A stretch of DNA of 64,000 nucleotides from Hyphomicrobiales bacterium (GTDB lineage: Bacteria > Pseudomonadota > Alphaproteobacteria > Rickettsiales > JACKKO01), in the NCBI GenBank assembly GCA_024236395.1, contig JACKKO010000002.1, forward strand, positions 62,001 through 126,000. The letters are read 5' to 3'. Within the stretch, counting starts at the first letter, position 1; every line of letters begins with the position of its first letter. The position numbers and the translations under genes were made by a program. The notes beneath the pieces were generated by a model. The model was given only the letters and a program-made list of their open reading frames with translations. It did not search any database and was not told where the DNA came from. Positions 63,977 through 64,000 of the stretch are shown one piece after another.

Positions 63977-64000
63977 TACCCCTCCTAAAACAAATCCACA

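Overview
This 64 kb window is chromosomal DNA of about 50% GC from an alphaproteobacterium. The best fit is a lineage at or near the base of the Rickettsiales. Three features support this: a vir-type type IV secretion (T4SS) cluster in the order virB3-virB4-four virB6 paralogues-small lipoprotein, as in Rickettsiales; a 23S rRNA gene with its own promoter and no 16S rRNA or tRNA-Ile/Ala before it; and gene neighbourhoods typical of Alphaproteobacteria (rpsP-rimM-trmD-rplS-leuCD, lptFG-lptD-surA-rsmA-gmk, hemW-rdgB-rph against grpE). Unlike classical Rickettsiales, it keeps threonine, arginine and leucine biosynthesis genes and a full chemotaxis operon, which suggests a free-living or facultatively host-associated, motile cell. 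The exact taxon is inference.

Layout. 1-762: 5' part of a 23S rRNA gene on the minus strand, with promoter and boxA. 1056-5791 (minus): a GT-C membrane glycosyltransferase, ydbL-ynbE-ydbH (outer-membrane lipid transport) and thrB. 5832-15238 (minus): the T4SS operon. 15457-18065: a gamma-carbonic-anhydrase-like protein, argC, rpsI and rplM. 18189-19638: bdhA and small genes. 19852-21074 (plus): unknown genes, the first split by an in-frame TGA. 21125-30252: tRNA-Arg, ftsB, eno, a DolP-like BON lipoprotein, yraN, rsmI, an LpoA-like lipoprotein, a second GT-C protein, hemW, rdgB and rph. 30341-35174: grpE, a TPR glycosyltransferase, three poorly known genes and holC. 35187-44823: pepA, lptF, lptG, lptD, surA, a broken rsmA, a frameshifted O-antigen ligase and gmk. 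44924-50790 (minus): an orphan gene, leuD, a four-helix-bundle gene between inverted heptamer arrays, leuC, rplS, trmD, rimM and rpsP. 51005-55320: an epimerase-like protein, two tiny membrane proteins, glmU and rmuC. 55323-63976 (minus): STAS-cheY-cheA-cheW-cheR-cheD-cheB-soluble MCP-STAS-REC/PP2C.

The most notable signal is a promoter architecture seen three times: TTAA-N7-TTAA (or TTAG), exactly 11 nt, then TATACT. It lies before virB3, before the TGA-split unknown gene at 19852 and before an AT-rich orphan gene at 34034. The first part matches the binding site of the alphaproteobacterial cell-cycle regulator CtrA. I infer that the T4SS and two uncharacterised genes may form one CtrA-controlled regulon; the two unknown genes would then be candidate secretion-associated genes or effectors. 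This is unproven.

Other unusual points are the four-helix-bundle gene between leuC and leuD bounded by inverted (TTACTGG)-type heptamer arrays, a perfect 17-bp inverted repeat overlapping the CCA end of tRNA-Arg, and a 1.2 kb patch (about 42.1-43.3 kb) where two convergent genes are riddled with indels, which may be decay or a consensus error.
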